NCBI RefSeq assembly: GCF_018732085.1
Contig: NZ_CP076103.1
Span: 4,650,001 to 4,714,000, forward strand
DNA length: 64,000 nt
Reading direction: 5' to 3'
Source: Lysobacter capsici
GTDB lineage: Bacteria; Pseudomonadota; Gammaproteobacteria; Xanthomonadales; Xanthomonadaceae
The notes under the pieces were generated by a model that was not told the origin of the DNA, did no database searches, and saw nothing but the letters and a program-made list of their open reading frames with translations. Both the position numbers and the translations under genes were made by a program. Shown piece after piece: positions 7,801 to 16,360 of this stretch. Numbering within the stretch: position 1 is the first letter of the stretch; every line of letters starts with the position of its first letter.

Positions 7801-9093
7801 TCAGCCCGACAGATCGAAATGCAGATCGGCGGTGTAGCGAAGATCTTTCGCGCCCGTGCGCAGTCCGGTGTCTTCTCGCGTCTGCGCATGCGCCGGCGCG
7901 ATCACGCCCTGCGCCACACGCCGCACGCCCGTGGTCTTCGCCAGGCCGGTGCACCAGGCCTGCCAGCGCTGGCCGTTGCGGCGGTCGCGATAAGCCACGC
8001 CTTCGAGCTGTTCGGGCGTGACCGGCGCCGGGGTGAGCACATCGAGGTATTCGACCAGGCCGCGCTCGGGACCGGCGGCGTCGGCCACCGCGTGGCAATA
8101 CACCGCGGTCCACAGGTCTTCGCGCAAACGCACGGCGTATACATCGCCGGCCGCGACCGGGCCCGGCAGCGAGCGTCCGGCCGCGCGCGGCGCGGTGGCG
8201 CGCTTGGGCTTGGCGACCACCGGCGCCGACGGCCGCGTCGCGGGTTTGCGGATGCCGCCGAACAAACGCTCGACCACCGCCGTGTTGATACCGTCGTCGG
8301 CGCTCCACCACGCCAGCGGCGCGGGCACTTCGACCCGGATGTTGGGCCGCTGGTCGCGCTCGACCGCGCTGGTCCAGGCAGTGAGCAAGCCCGGATGCTC
8401 GGCGTTCTCGATCACGCTGATGAAGGACAAGGCTTCGAGCGTGGACTCGCAGCGATAGACCGTGTTCGCGCTGAGCAGCCTGGCAGCCTTGAGCTGCTTG
8501 CGCGCGACGCTGTAGCGGCTGCCCGCGAGCAAGCCAGCGAGCAGTTCGAGCACGCTGTGGAAGGTCCAGGCGTCGTGTTCGCTGGGTTGCGGCCACGCCG
8601 GCTGGGCGAGCGCGAATTCCAGCGCGGCCACCGCCTCGACCGGCCCGTAACTGCCCCAGCCGGTGCCCTGGATCGAGCGGAACAGCGCGCGTTCGGTGAG
8701 ATCGTGCGGGCTGCGCGCGTCGTGGAAACACAGCCGGCAGGTCGGATTGGTTTCGCTCATCGGCTCGAACTCGTGCGCCGGCATCGCCAGGCCCAGGCAC
8801 GCGGCGGGCAGGACCGATTGCCAGCTCAGGTCGGCGCGGGTCAGCGAAGTCACGAAGGCCTCGGCCGCCTTGTCCAGGTCGATGCGCGCGGCCAGCGCGC
8901 GCAAGCGCGTCACCGCTTCGTCGTGCGTCATCGCGCTGAGCGCGTTGGGCGGCAGGCCGGCCGCATCGAGCGCCTGCAGGTCCTGCGCCGAGAAGGTGCT
9001 CGGCACCTTGTGCAGATAGCGTCCGTCGGCGTCGAAATAAGTAGTGCCGTCGAGGTAGATGCGTTCGAGCAGACTGCGGAGGTCCGGATTCAT
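7801..9093 (-). CDS. hypothetical protein (430 aa)
   Basis: I do not recognise this protein. It has 430 residues with no signal peptide and no membrane helix, so it is probably cytoplasmic. The first ~285 residues are mostly helical-looking, with an Ala/Leu-rich middle and one PTCRLCFHDA segment (CxxC) that could bind a metal but stands alone. A basic, Pro/Ala-rich linker follows (~288-318, KPATRPSAPVVAKPKRATAP), then a compact C-terminal part with aromatic-rich strands (DLWTAVYCHAV, RRNGQRWQAWCTG). Codon use matches the neighbours, which supports it as a real gene. The linker suggests two independently folded domains. The start ATG at 9093 is the only good one. It stands alone, downstream of the sensor kinase gene by 152 bp. 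Confidence 0.7.
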   Translation of the reverse strand: MNPDLRSLLERIYLDGTTYFDADGRYLHKVPSTFSAQDLQALDAAGLPPNALSAMTHDEAVTRLRALAARIDLDKAAEAFVTSLTRADLSWQSVLPAACLGLAMPAHEFEPMSETNPTCRLCFHDARSPHDLTERALFRSIQGTGWGSYGPVEAVAALEFALAQPAWPQPSEHDAWTFHSVLELLAGLLAGSRYSVARKQLKAARLLSANTVYRCESTLEALSFISVIENAEHPGLLTAWTSAVERDQRPNIRVEVPAPLAWWSADDGINTAVVERLFGGIRKPATRPSAPVVAKPKRATAPRAAGRSLPGPVAAGDVYAVRLREDLWTAVYCHAVADAAGPERGLVEYLDVLTPAPVTPEQLEGVAYRDRRNGQRWQAWCTGLAKTTGVRRVAQGVIAPAHAQTREDTGLRTGAKDLRYTADLHFDLSG

Positions 9094-9245
9094 GAGGGCG
9101 ACGGCTGCTGCGCGGTGATCGGCCGACTATAACCGCGCCCAGCTGCGCGATGCCGTCGCGCCTGCGCGAACCATCCGATCATGTGGAAAAGTGGATGAAT
9201 CCGCATACAGACCTGCACGCGAATGGCGCATCAAAGCGCCGACGC

Positions 9246-10577
9246 TCAGGCTTCCGGCACCCGCGGCGCCGGCAGGATCACACCGGTCGACACCGTGGCC
9301 GCGCTCGGCTTGAAGCGGATCACCGCGGTGGTGCCGTGATCGGGCGCGCTGGTCAGGGTGACCGGCCAACCGAAGCGTTCGCCCAGCCGGCGCACGATCG
9401 ACAGGCCCATGCCCTTGCCGTCGCCGGCGGAGAAGTCGGCGCGGTAGAACGGGGTGAACGCCTTGGTCAGCGTTTCCACCGACATGCCGATGCCGGTGTC
9501 GCGGATTTCGATGCAGTCGCGGCTCAGGTACACGTCGATGCGGCCGGCATCGGTGAAGCGCACCGCGTTGCTGAGCAGGTTGCCGATCATCACCCCGAGC
9601 GCATGCGGCGGCGCGGTCAGGCGCGGGCCGCCTTCGTCGTACAGGTGCAACTCGACCGGCTTGCCGTTGAGCAGCGGCAGGATGCGTTCCATCTCGTTGT
9701 CGACGATGTCGCGCACCGCGAATTCCTCCGACTGCGGCTCGATGTCGGATTCGCGCGCCAGGATCAGGAAGGCGTCGATCACCGCCTCCATGTCGCGGCC
9801 GGCGCGCTGCACCCGCAGCAGCGAGCGTTGCGCGCGCAGCGGCGTGTCCGGATCGGCCAGCATCAGGTCGGTGGCGACCCGGATCACGGTCAACGGGGTG
9901 CGCAGCTCGTGGCTGGCGTCGCGGGTGAAATCGCGCTCGCGCTGGACGAAATCGCTGACCCGCTCGGCCAGGCCACTAAGCGCGCTCGACAGGCGCCGCA
10001 CTTCGCTGCCCGGGTCGTAGGGGAACTTGATCGGCTCGATCAGGCTGGTGTCGGGATCGCGCGGATCCCACTGCGAGACCACGTTGGCCAGCCAGCTGAC
10101 CGGCGACACCAGCCGCTTGGAGGTGCGGTAGGTATGCCAGGAGATCAGGTAGGTGGTCAGCAGCGATAGCAGCAGCGAGAACAGGCCAGTGTAGAGGATG
10201 GCCTCGTCGATCAGCTCGGTCGCGTAGACCATGTAGAAGGTGCCGGCGTCGCGCCGGTCGACCAGCACCACCCGGCCGCCGCCGGGCAGGTTGTGCAGGC
10301 CCGAGTCGGCGCCGCGGATCGCCGCCGGCAGCAGCGAATCGCTGGCCCCGGCCGGGACGAAATGGCCGCGCGTGGTCGAGGTGCGCGGCAGCGGATAGTC
10401 GATGTCGCGTGCGCGCCCGGCCCAGTAGTCGTCGGCCTCGCGCTGCATGCGCTGTTCCAGCACGACATGGCGCACCGCGAGGCCCGCCAGGAGAATACCC
10501 AGCGTGATCGCGATGCTGCCGATCACGGCTTGCAGGATGAACGCAAGCTTGATCTTGCGCGGGAGCCCTTGCGGCAT
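9246..10577 (-). CDS. sensor histidine kinase, ColS-like
   Basis: A 443-residue inner-membrane sensor kinase. It has two membrane helices (~10-35 and ~127-147) bracketing a short periplasmic domain of about 90 residues, then a HAMP-like stretch and a DHp domain with the phospho-accepting His223 in FTRDASHELRTPLT. The ATPase domain shows an N-box NLLSNAVRF (~332-340), G1 DTGIGM, an F-box (FTPFYRADF) and G2 GKGMGLSIV. The ATG at 10577 is 16 bases from the regulator stop at 10593. The partner regulator is ColR/VgrR-like, so this is likely the ColS/VgrS counterpart. The ExxE iron motif described for VgrS is not visible in the periplasmic part, so the signal may differ. Confidence 0.9.
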   Translation of the reverse strand: MPQGLPRKIKLAFILQAVIGSIAITLGILLAGLAVRHVVLEQRMQREADDYWAGRARDIDYPLPRTSTTRGHFVPAGASDSLLPAAIRGADSGLHNLPGGGRVVLVDRRDAGTFYMVYATELIDEAILYTGLFSLLLSLLTTYLISWHTYRTSKRLVSPVSWLANVVSQWDPRDPDTSLIEPIKFPYDPGSEVRRLSSALSGLAERVSDFVQRERDFTRDASHELRTPLTVIRVATDLMLADPDTPLRAQRSLLRVQRAGRDMEAVIDAFLILARESDIEPQSEEFAVRDIVDNEMERILPLLNGKPVELHLYDEGGPRLTAPPHALGVMIGNLLSNAVRFTDAGRIDVYLSRDCIEIRDTGIGMSVETLTKAFTPFYRADFSAGDGKGMGLSIVRRLGERFGWPVTLTSAPDHGTTAVIRFKPSAATVSTGVILPAPRVPEA

Positions 10578-10592
10578 GGCGGCGAAACCGCG

Positions 10593-11303
10593 TCAGTCCG
10601 GCGGCTGGGAAATGTCCGCCACGCGGTAACCGGCGCTTTGCACGGTATGCAGCAGTTGCTTGCCGAACGGCTTGTCGATGGTCTTGCGCAGGTTGTACAG
10701 ATGGCTGCGCAGGGTGTCCGAATCGGGCAAACCGTTGCCCCAGATCTCGCGTTCGATTTCCTGGCGGCTGACCACGCGCGGCGATTCGCGCATCAGGATG
10801 GTCAACAGGCGCAGGCCGATCGGCGACAGTTGCAGTTCGCTGCCGCCGCGGGTGACCCGCAGGCTGGCCGGATCGAGCACAAGATCGGCGACCTTGAGCA
10901 CTTCGCCGCCGACCTGGCGGCGTTCGCGACGGATCAGGGCGCGCAGGCGCGCTTCCAGTTCCTGGATCGCGAACGGCTTGGTCAGGTAATCGTCGGCGCC
11001 GGCGCTCAGGCCGGTGAGTTTTTCGTCGAGCGTGTCGCGCGCGGTCAGCATCAGCACCGGCGTGGACTTGCGCGCTTCTTCACGCAGCTTCTTGCAGACC
11101 TCGATGCCGTCCATGCGCGGCAGCATCAGGTCCAGCACGATCACGTCGTAGCTGTTCTCGGTGGCCAGACGGTAGCCGTCGAGGCCATCGGCGGCGTAAT
11201 CGACCTCGAAACCGCGGCTTTCGAGGTATTCACCGACCATCTCGGAGATATTGCGGTTGTCTTCGACGATGAGGACCAGACCCCCGTCTCTCGTACCCTG
11301 CAT
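10593..11303 (-). CDS. OmpR/PhoB-type response regulator, ColR-like
   Basis: A 236-residue DNA-binding response regulator paired with the kinase at 9246. The receiver domain (~8-122) has acidic residues VEDN, phospho-acceptor Asp in VLDLMLPRMDG, Thr in LMLTARD and Lys in LTKPF. The winged-helix domain ends in DTLRSHLYNLRKTIDKPF and LLHTVQSAGYRVADI, which closely matches Pseudomonas ColR as I remember it; ColR homologues include VgrR of Xanthomonas. I chose the ATG at 11303 because GGAGAGG lies 4 bases upstream; a longer reading from 11408 lacks this. It is transcribed divergently from the DUF486 gene, with 130 bp between them for the promoters. Confidence 0.9.
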   Translation of the reverse strand: MQGTRDGGLVLIVEDNRNISEMVGEYLESRGFEVDYAADGLDGYRLATENSYDVIVLDLMLPRMDGIEVCKKLREEARKSTPVLMLTARDTLDEKLTGLSAGADDYLTKPFAIQELEARLRALIRRERRQVGGEVLKVADLVLDPASLRVTRGGSELQLSPIGLRLLTILMRESPRVVSRQEIEREIWGNGLPDSDTLRSHLYNLRKTIDKPFGKQLLHTVQSAGYRVADISQPPD

Positions 11304-11433
11304 GCAGCCTCTCCATTGCTTCAGTTTTGTGAAGGTTGCCCTCCACAAGGTGGACGGCCCGTGAAGGCGGTGGCTACGCTGGCCTTTAATCTCACCATCC
11401 CTGTGCATTCCCTCTCGCCCGCCTGGACTTCCG

Positions 11434-11775
11434 ATGCTCGCCGACCGCCTCTATCCGATCCTGCTGTTGCTGGGGTCCAACATCTTCATGACCTTCGCCT
11501 GGTACGGGCACCTGAAGTACAAGTCTTCGCCGCTGGTGCTGGCGATCGCGGTCAGCTGGGGCATCGCCCTGTTCGAGTACTGCCTGCAGGTGCCGGCCAA
11601 CCGCATGGGCAGCGCGGTGTACTCGGCGCCGCAGCTCAAGGGCATGCAGGAGGTGATCACCCTGCTGGTGTTCGCCGGCTTCTCGGTCTGGTACCTGGGC
11701 GAGCCGATGAAGTGGAACCACTGGGCCGGGTTCGGCCTGATCGTGGTGGCGGCGTGGCTGATCTTCCTGGAGTGA
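11434..11775 (+). CDS. DUF486 family small membrane protein
   Basis: A 113-residue protein with four hydrophobic segments (~6-24, ~33-52, ~70-88, ~94-112), related to the small multidrug resistance/DMT fold. The stretches NIFMTFAWYGHLKYK, FEYCLQVPANRMG, QLKGMQEVITLLVF and WNHWAGFGLI are the signature of the DUF486 family. Its function is unknown. It is near the family's usual length of ~110. The downstream hypothetical gene begins 8 bases after its stop, so they are probably cotranscribed. Confidence 0.9.
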   Translation: MLADRLYPILLLLGSNIFMTFAWYGHLKYKSSPLVLAIAVSWGIALFEYCLQVPANRMGSAVYSAPQLKGMQEVITLLVFAGFSVWYLGEPMKWNHWAGFGLIVVAAWLIFLE

Positions 11776-11783
11776 GCCCGGGC

Positions 11784-12407
11784 ATGACGCCTTCCACCGC
11801 CGTGCCGAGCGTCGACATCGGCCTGTACGACCTGCTCGGCGAATACCTGGCCCATGGCGACCTGGTGTCGCTGGCGCGGCTGGGGCTGTACCCCGACGAC
11901 AAGCCGCGCATGCTCGCCGAGGGTTTCGAAGCGGCCGGCGACCTCGCCGAATTCAATCTGCTGGAAAAGGACGTGTCGATCCGCCATCGACGCGGCTGGT
12001 TTGCGCTCACGCTCAAGCCGTTCTACTACGGCGACCGCTACATCGGCACCGGCCTCGCCCTGCCGTGGCGGCAATTGCGCCTGGCGTCGCTGCTGCGTTG
12101 GCTGCGCACGCGACACCCCGCGCAAGCGCGAGTGCTGCTGCATCTGGTCGACGCCGAACAAGGCGCGCTGCTGGTCGGCGAGACCACCGCGTTCCATTTC
12201 CATCGCCAGGGCCGGCGTTACTACGTCACCACGATCGAGACCGGCAGCGCCGGCGAAAAACCGCGATGGCATTACAGCGCCGCGGCGTGGGTCCGGCGGC
12301 TGATGAGCGAGTTCGGCGACAACGCGCGGATGCACGCCCTGGCCGACGGCGATGCCGAGGTGCTGGCGGCGCTGGCCGAGATCGAGCCCTACTTCGGCGG
12401 CGAGTGA
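11784..12407 (+). CDS. hypothetical protein (207 aa)
   Basis: I do not recognise a family. The protein is 207 residues, soluble, with no signal peptide. It starts MTPSTAVPSVDIGLYDLLGE and has a compact alpha/beta pattern with aromatic-rich strands (WFALTLKPFYYGDRYIG, AFHFHRQGRRYYVTTIETG). The same frame stays open far upstream, antisense to the two-component genes. The start at 11784 is chosen because it follows the DUF486 stop by 8 bases with GAGCCCGGG ahead of it, and the sequence before it overlaps real coding DNA. Probably an operon partner of the DUF486 gene. Confidence 0.7.
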   Translation: MTPSTAVPSVDIGLYDLLGEYLAHGDLVSLARLGLYPDDKPRMLAEGFEAAGDLAEFNLLEKDVSIRHRRGWFALTLKPFYYGDRYIGTGLALPWRQLRLASLLRWLRTRHPAQARVLLHLVDAEQGALLVGETTAFHFHRQGRRYYVTTIETGSAGEKPRWHYSAAAWVRRLMSEFGDNARMHALADGDAEVLAALAEIEPYFGGE

Positions 12408-12446
12408 TCGAACCGGGAGGACTCCGCGAGGTCGCGAGGTCGCGAA

Positions 12447-12487
12447 GTTTTTGTGGGAGGCGCTTCAGCCCCGATGCCTTTCGCTCC
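12447..12487. repeat. single family A palindrome
   Basis: One direct copy (TTTTTGTGGGAGGCGCTTCA then GCCCCGATGCCTTTCGCTCCGAT), without an obvious inverted partner, lies in the 145-bp gap between two convergent genes. It may act as the shared transcription end, though no T-run follows. Confidence 0.7.
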
Positions 12488-12552
12488 GATCGCCGCGACC
12501 TTGTACGCGTACCCTGCGCGGCCCAGCTACGCAGCCAGACAACCCGCCCGCG

Positions 12553-13158
12553 TCATGGCCCGCAGATCGATTCCACCTCGACCTCGCGCGTCCACATCTC
12601 CTCGCCAATGCGCATCGTCAGCGCGCCGCGCCACACGGTGCGAGTGCTGGCGTCGCCATCCCCGCTCGCCTGCCCCGGCGACAGCGGCGTCCAACCGCCG
12701 TCGCCGTTTTCGACGAATTGCCGCGGCGGTTGCAGGCGCAGATGCGCCGATACCCGTTCGGCCGGCGCGGCCCACTCCAGTTCCGCGCCGCGACGGCCTT
12801 GCACGGTCCTGGCTTCGACAGCGAACTCGCCGTCGCTTCGCCGCAGTACGAGCGGGCGGCCGTCGAGCGACACGAACAAGGCCGGCCAGGCCGCCAGATC
12901 GGCGCGGTCGTCGTCGTTCGCAAGCCAGACCGTCGCCAGCACCGCATTGCGCTCGCGCTCGCCTTCGCCCCGCACCGGCGCGGCCGGGCGCACGCGGACG
13001 ATGGGACAGGTCTTGCTGTCCATCGCCTGATCGAGCCAGGCCGAGCGGCGCATCGGCAGGTCGGGGCCACGGGCCGAGGCGACACTCGCAGGCGCGACCC
13101 ACGGCGCGACGCACAACACCGCGGCCAACAGCAAAACGAAGATCCGAGGCGAGGGCAT
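12553..13158 (-). CDS. putative exported protein (201 aa)
   Basis: I do not recognise a family. The first 29 residues form a signal peptide (hydrophobic IFVLLLAAVLCVAPWVAPA, then a likely cleavage after ASA). The mature part is about 170 residues with two Cys (in KTCPIV and the penultimate ESICGP), which could form a disulfide in the periplasm. The pattern of short strands (VLATVWLAND, PALFVSLDGRPLVL, ELEWAAPAERVSAHLRL) suggests a beta-sandwich. The start at 13158 has AAGGA 9 bases upstream. It lies 47 bases downstream of the DUF962 gene, on the same strand. Confidence 0.65.
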   Translation of the reverse strand: MPSPRIFVLLLAAVLCVAPWVAPASVASARGPDLPMRRSAWLDQAMDSKTCPIVRVRPAAPVRGEGERERNAVLATVWLANDDDRADLAAWPALFVSLDGRPLVLRRSDGEFAVEARTVQGRRGAELEWAAPAERVSAHLRLQPPRQFVENGDGGWTPLSPGQASGDGDASTRTVWRGALTMRIGEEMWTREVEVESICGP

Positions 13159-13205
13159 GGCGTTGCGTCCTTGCGAAGCGAACGCGGCGATGATCGCCGC
13201 GCGGG

Positions 13206-13511
13206 TCAGAATTTGATCTTGCCGGTGAGGATGTCCTTGAACATCACCCAGTCGCCGACGAAGGAATACAGCGGGTGCTTGAAGGTCGCCGGCCGGTTCT
13301 TCTCGAAGAAGAAATGCCCGACCCAGGCGAACCCGTAGCCACACACCAACGCGCCCAGCACCAGCCACGGCCGCCCGCCGGCGATCGCCAGCGCGAGCAG
13401 GATCAACACCCCGCAACTGCCGATGAAATGCAGGCGCCGGCTGGTGCGGTTGCTGTGCTCGCTCAGATAGAACGGATAGAACTCGCTGAAGCTTGCGAAA
13501 CGGCTGGCCAT
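13206..13511 (-). CDS. DUF962 / Mpo1-like membrane protein
   Basis: A 101-residue protein of the Mpo1-like (DUF962, YGL010w) family. Characterised eukaryotic members are Fe(II)-dependent dioxygenases acting on long-chain 2-hydroxy fatty acids; bacterial roles are not established. Family features seen are FYPFYLSEHSN near the N-terminus, HFIGSCGVL entering the first membrane segment (~29-45), a second membrane segment (~48-66), GHFFFEKNRPATFKHPLYS and a final WVMFKDILTG. The conserved His residues (in SEH, LHF, GHF, KHP) fit a metal site. The start at 13511 has a strong GGAGG 6 bases upstream. Confidence 0.88.
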   Translation of the reverse strand: MASRFASFSEFYPFYLSEHSNRTSRRLHFIGSCGVLILLALAIAGGRPWLVLGALVCGYGFAWVGHFFFEKNRPATFKHPLYSFVGDWVMFKDILTGKIKF

Positions 13512-13567
13512 CGCTTCCTCCTGATCGCTGTCGTGCTTGCTCGTGCGCCGCACACGCGGCGTCGCGG

Positions 13568-13927
13568 TTATTTCAATTGCCGGGCCAGACGTCGGTTGCG
13601 CAGCCAGATCACCACGCCGAACACGGCCAGGATCGTGCCCATCGCGGTCAGCGCGTTGAACCACCCGCGCTCGCTGAGGCCGAAATAGAACAATACCGCG
13701 CCCAGCAGCAGCGGAAATATCACCACCACGACACTTCCGCGCCGGACCTGGCGAAAACTGGCCTCGCTGTTGGCGATCAGCGCATCGCCGCGGCGCACCC
13801 TTGCCTCGCATTCGTCCGAACACACCAGCGACGGCCCGAGGTCGCGCACGCACTGCGCGCACACGCCGCGCCCGCAGGAGCGGCAGATGCCGAGGGCTTC
13901 GCTGGGAGCGTGGCGGTAGCAGTGCAT
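13568..13927 (-). CDS. zinc-finger-like protein with two membrane helices
   Basis: A 119-residue protein. The N-terminal ~45 residues have Cys and His spaced like a B-box-type zinc finger (Cys3, His6, Cys15, Cys18, Cys23, Cys26, Cys36, Cys40). A short linker precedes two membrane helices (~68-84 and ~92-110), and the C-terminus is basic (RNRRLARQLK). Proteins of this layout are common in Xanthomonadaceae and are annotated only as hypothetical or B-box domain proteins. The head is probably cytoplasmic, judging by the positive C-terminal end. The stop is 57 bp upstream of the DUF962 gene start. Confidence 0.72.
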   Translation of the reverse strand: MHCYRHAPSEALGICRSCGRGVCAQCVRDLGPSLVCSDECEARVRRGDALIANSEASFRQVRRGSVVVVIFPLLLGAVLFYFGLSERGWFNALTAMGTILAVFGVVIWLRNRRLARQLK

Positions 13928-14018
13928 CGCGATGGTCCGTCCGGGCTGCGTCCCCGATCCTGCGCTGGAGCCGGCGCGGCTTCAAGTGCGGCGCTTTTTG
14001 CGAATGCTGCGGTCGCGC

Positions 14019-14345
14019 TCAGACCGGCTGCGGAGCGAACATGATCACCGCCATCCCGGCCAGGCACAGCCCCGCCCCAAGCAAGTCCCAGTACGTAGGT
14101 TTCACCGCGTCGACCCACCACAGCCAGAACACGGCCACGGTGACGTAGACGCCGCCGTAAGCGGCATAGACCCGGCCCGATGCGGTGGGGTGCAAGGTCA
14201 GCAGCCAGGCGAACAAGGCCAGGCTCGCCGCCGCCGGCAACAACAGCCAGGCGCCGCCGCCTTTGCGAAGCCACAGATACGGCAGATAGCAGCCGACGAT
14301 TTCGGCGACGGCGGTGAGCAGGAACAGCAGGAAGGTCTTGAGCAT
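14019..14345 (-). CDS. YnfA/UPF0060 family membrane protein
   Basis: A 108-residue inner-membrane protein with four hydrophobic segments. It matches the YnfA (UPF0060) family: FLLTAVAEIVGCYLPYLWLR at the start, LHPTASGRVYAAYGGVYV in the middle and DLLGAGLCLAGMAVIMF at the end. The fold is small-multidrug-resistance-like; some members have been reported as efflux proteins. The length is normal for the family. It stands upstream of the zinc-finger gene on the same strand. Confidence 0.93.
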   Translation of the reverse strand: MLKTFLLFLLTAVAEIVGCYLPYLWLRKGGGAWLLLPAAASLALFAWLLTLHPTASGRVYAAYGGVYVTVAVFWLWWVDAVKPTYWDLLGAGLCLAGMAVIMFAPQPV

Positions 14346-14397
14346 GAGCGTTCCGGCAGTGAGCGTTTGGGCTACGGATGGGGCGCAGCGGCGGACC

Positions 14398-14652
14398 GGA
14401 AAGCATCGGGCCTGAAGGCCCTCCCACGAAAGACCTCGCGGCTTCGCGGAGCGAAAAGCAGCGGGCCTGAAGGCCCTCCCACAAAGGACCTCGCGGCTTC
14501 ACGGAGCGAAAAGCGTCGGGCCTGAAGGCCCTCCCACAAAAGACCTCGCGGCTTCGCGGAGCGAAAAGCAGTGGGCCTCAAGGCTTTTCCACAAAAGCTT
14601 TCGAAGCTGCGAGGTCTTTTGTGGGAGGGGCTTCAGGCCCGACGCTCTTGGC
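14398..14652. repeat. four tandem 55-bp units plus an inverted family A copy
   Basis: Within the 355-bp gene-free gap 14346-14700, the block CCTGAAGGCCCTCCCAC occurs at 14411, 14466, 14521 and (degraded, CCTCAAGGCTTTTCCAC) 14576, an exact 55-bp period. Each is followed by AAAGACCTCGCGGCTTC and CGGAGCGAAAAGC. A reverse-oriented copy (TTTTGTGGGAGGGGCTTCAG) at 14617-14650 closes the array so that unit 4 and the inverted copy can pair. All copies here share the unusual centre TTCAGGCCC instead of the TTCAGCCCC found elsewhere. Confidence 0.9.
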
Positions 14653-14700
14653 ACAGGTCAAAGCCATGCCACAACCGATCAAGGCAGAAGCCGCAACCGC

Positions 14701-15537
14701 CTACTCGCCGCGCTCGTCGCGCTTGGACTGTTCCCAGTACGCGTCCTGGCCTTCCAGCGGCAACTCGGCCAGCGACAGGCCGTCCTGCGCGGCCATCAGC
14801 TCCATCGCGCGGAAGCGGCGTTCGAATTTCAGATTGGCGCGGCGCAAGGCGGCGCCGACGTCGACCTTGCCGTGCCGCGCCAGATTGGCGCAGACGAACA
14901 GCACGTCGCCGATTTCCTCTTCCAGCCGCGCCTGCGCGGCCGCATCGTCGGGCGCGGCGGCGATCGCGTCGAACTCGACCCGCACCTCGTCGATCTCCTC
15001 GTGCAGCTTGGCGATCACCGGCGCCACGTCGGGCCAGTCGAAGCCGACCGCGGCGGCGCGCTTTTGCAGTTTCACCGCGCGCTGCCATTCGGGCAGGCCG
15101 CGCGAGATCCCGGCCAGCGCAGAGCTGTCGGTCTCGCCAGCGGCTTCGCGCTCGCGCCGCTTGAGTTCTTCCCAGACCACCGTCTGCGCCTGCGCGTCCT
15201 CGACGCTGGCCTCGCCGAACACATGCGGATGCCGGCGCACCATCTTGTCGCTGATCGCCGCGACCACATCGTCGAACGCGAACGCGCCCTGCTCCTGGGC
15301 CATGCGCGCATGGAACACCACTTGCAGCAGCAGATCGCCGAGTTCGTCCTTGAGCGCGTCCAGGTCGTTGCGGTCGATCGCATCGGCGACTTCGTAGGCT
15401 TCCTCGATCGTGTACGGCGCGATCGAGGCGAAATCCTGTTCCAGGTCCCAGGGACAACCGCCGTCGCGATCGCGCAACTTGGCCATGATCGCGAGCAGGC
15501 CGGCGATGCCCTGCGGCAGATTCAACACCTCAGCCAT
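14701..15537 (-). CDS. mazG: nucleoside triphosphate pyrophosphohydrolase
   Basis: A 278-residue MazG that hydrolyses nucleoside triphosphates, including damaged ones, to the monophosphate and pyrophosphate. The N-terminal domain carries the metal-binding helices EEAYE (45-49) and DELGD (64-68), with CPWD at 28-31; the C-terminal half holds the second MazG domain with EEEIGDVLF near 202-210. The length is typical (E. coli 263). I chose the ATG at 15537 because GGGAG lies 8 bases upstream; a start 30 bases earlier is less well supported. It overlaps the end of cysQ by 8 bases, so nudE-cysQ-mazG are translationally coupled, a housecleaning operon dealing with nucleotide by-products. Confidence 0.95.
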   Translation of the reverse strand: MAEVLNLPQGIAGLLAIMAKLRDRDGGCPWDLEQDFASIAPYTIEEAYEVADAIDRNDLDALKDELGDLLLQVVFHARMAQEQGAFAFDDVVAAISDKMVRRHPHVFGEASVEDAQAQTVVWEELKRREREAAGETDSSALAGISRGLPEWQRAVKLQKRAAAVGFDWPDVAPVIAKLHEEIDEVRVEFDAIAAAPDDAAAQARLEEEIGDVLFVCANLARHGKVDVGAALRRANLKFERRFRAMELMAAQDGLSLAELPLEGQDAYWEQSKRDERGE

Positions 15538-16360
15538 CGAGCCACTCCCGCCACGGCAAGCCGGCATCGCCCAGGGCGATGAAATCGCCGTTGAGGATGC
15601 TGCGGCGCTGGTTGTATCGGAACGGCCGGCCCTGCGGATCGAACACCGCGCCGCCGGCGGCTTCGAGCACGGCCTGGCCGGCCGCGGTGTCCCACTCGCT
15701 GGTCGGGCCGAAGCGCGGGTACAGATCGAGCTGCGCCTCGGCGATGCGACAGAATTTCAGCGACGAGCCCAGGCTCAGCATGGCGATGCCGCCGCGCGCT
15801 TCGCGATGCGCGTTGACCATGAAGCCTTCGATGCGCGGGTTGTGATGCGAACGGCTCGCCGCGACCCGCAGCGGCTGCGCCGCCGGCACCTGCACGCGCA
15901 GCGCGGTTTCGCGCTCGCCGTCGCGGCGGAACGCGCCGACGCCGCGGCCGCCGTACCACAGCGCGCCGCCGACCGGCGCCAGCACCAGGCCGAACACCGA
16001 TACGCCGTTTTCGATCAGCGCCAGGTTCACCGAGAACTCGCCGTTGCGCTTGACGAATTCGCGGGTGCCGTCGAGCGGATCGACCAGCCACAGGCGCTGC
16101 CACGGGCGGCGGCGTTCGAAATCGATTTCGTCGGCGGATTCTTCCGACAGCACCGGCACGTCCGGGGTCAACCGGGCCAGCCCGTCGAGGATGATGTGGT
16201 GCGCGGCCATGTCGGCGGCGGTGACCGGCGAGGCGTCGGCCTTGCGCTGCACCGCGAACTCGCCGTCGTAGACCTGCACGATCGCGTCCGAGGCGGCGCG
16301 TGCGATCGCGATCGCGCCTTCGATCAAGTCGCGATCGGCGATGCCGGGAAGCAGGCTCAT
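15530..16360 (-). CDS. cysQ: 3'(2'),5'-bisphosphate nucleotidase
   Basis: A 276-residue inositol-phosphatase-superfamily enzyme that removes the 3' phosphate of PAP/PAPS, recycling the by-product of sulfate assimilation and sulfotransfer. Metal-ligand motifs are visible: Glu in LSEES (71-75), DPLDGT (94-99) and WDTAAGQAVL near residue 221. Length and motifs fit CysQ rather than SuhB. The start at 16360 overlaps the nudE stop by 4 bases (ATGA), and its 3' end overlaps mazG. Confidence 0.94.
   Translation of the reverse strand: MSLLPGIADRDLIEGAIAIARAASDAIVQVYDGEFAVQRKADASPVTAADMAAHHIILDGLARLTPDVPVLSEESADEIDFERRRPWQRLWLVDPLDGTREFVKRNGEFSVNLALIENGVSVFGLVLAPVGGALWYGGRGVGAFRRDGERETALRVQVPAAQPLRVAASRSHHNPRIEGFMVNAHREARGGIAMLSLGSSLKFCRIAEAQLDLYPRFGPTSEWDTAAGQAVLEAAGGAVFDPQGRPFRYNQRRSILNGDFIALGDAGLPWREWLDG

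Noticed and set aside
10293..12407. A 704-codon plus-strand frame across the two-component genes
   Set aside because: Only the part from 11784 has coding character; the rest is antisense to well-supported kinase and regulator genes.
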